Shown here: one piece after another, positions 51,279 through 51,305 of the stretch
How positions within the stretch are numbered: position 1 is the stretch's first letter
Layout of the letters: each line of letters starts with the position of its first letter
NCBI RefSeq assembly: GCF_001467825.1
Contig: NZ_LNYK01000033.1
Location: 221,530-272,834 of the forward strand
Source of the DNA: Legionella londiniensis
GTDB lineage: Bacteria > Pseudomonadota > Gammaproteobacteria > Legionellales > Legionellaceae
Direction of reading: 5' to 3'
DNA: 51,305 nucleotides
Translations under genes and position numbers: made by a program
Notes under the pieces: generated by a model
Told to the model about the DNA's origin: nothing
Database searches by the model: none
What the model saw: the letters and a program-made list of their open reading frames with translations, nothing else

Positions 51279-51305
51279 TCGGGGCGAAATTCTAGTTTCG
51301 CCCCG
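51279..51305 (+). terminator. Rho-independent terminator, cut by window end
   Basis: Stem CGGGGCGAAA / TTTCGCCCCG with a 7-nt loop lies 20 bp after the DUF1579 gene. A following T-tract would lie outside the window. Confidence 0.65.

Noticed and set aside
1-51305. CRISPR arrays
   Set aside because: No regularly spaced repeat-spacer pattern; the only periodic repeats are the four 24-bp iterons with no spacers.

Overview
The window looks like a chromosomal segment of a gammaproteobacterium, most likely Legionella or a close relative in the Legionellales. Three things suggest this: aspartate aminotransferase, tRNA-Asn and uvrB sit side by side, there are several multi-membrane or effector-like orphan proteins, and a pterin/queuosine cluster of Legionella/Coxiella type is present. 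The assignment is inference from memory, not a database result.

Region 1 (about 1-12.6 kb) is an AT-rich accessory segment. It holds a complete and unusual threonyl-tRNA synthetase, a GFA-family gene cut off by an IS3-family element, two hipA remnants on either side of an IS982-family element, and a decayed IS3 transposase. It also holds a PRiA4_ORF3 protein, a DUF4143 ATPase with a strong promoter and a large palindrome behind it, AbiEi and XRE antitoxin relics, an OsmC protein, an AbiEi-Fic fusion preceded by four 24-bp iterons, and a REP-associated transposase inside inverted REPs. It ends at tRNA-Asn (12575-12650), which makes a genomic island at that tRNA plausible.

Region 2 (12.7-32.4 kb) starts with core genes (aspC, uvrB) and continues as a long MSHA-type type IV pilus locus: minor pilins mshC/D/O and an MshP-like pilin with a beta-propeller tail, then mshI, a pilN-like gene, mshJ, K, L, M, N and E. 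A three-gene exopolysaccharide module lies between the pilin block and the assembly block. It consists of an NfrA-like TPR/beta-barrel protein, an NfrB-like glycosyltransferase ending in an MshEN (c-di-GMP-binding type) domain, and convergent wecB, which makes UDP-ManNAc. MshE carries the same kind of domain, so pilus extension and polysaccharide synthesis may respond to the same signal. The missing mshG-mshF-mshA genes are on the opposite strand at 41.5-43.7 kb.

Region 3 (32.4-47.5 kb) mixes housekeeping genes (ubiX, queC, a GDP-mannose pyrophosphorylase gene, a QueD-like pterin gene, midA, folM, wrbA) with orphan proteins. The orphans are two membrane proteins with acidic C-termini, a HEPN-like protein, a possible CheD-like deamidase, a solo GHKL ATPase and a methyltransferase. 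Region 4 (47.5-50.6 kb) is a thiamine salvage operon, thiE-thiM-thiD-tenA, behind a TPP riboswitch whose downstream hairpin buries the thiE start. The window ends with a secreted DUF1579-like protein and a terminator.
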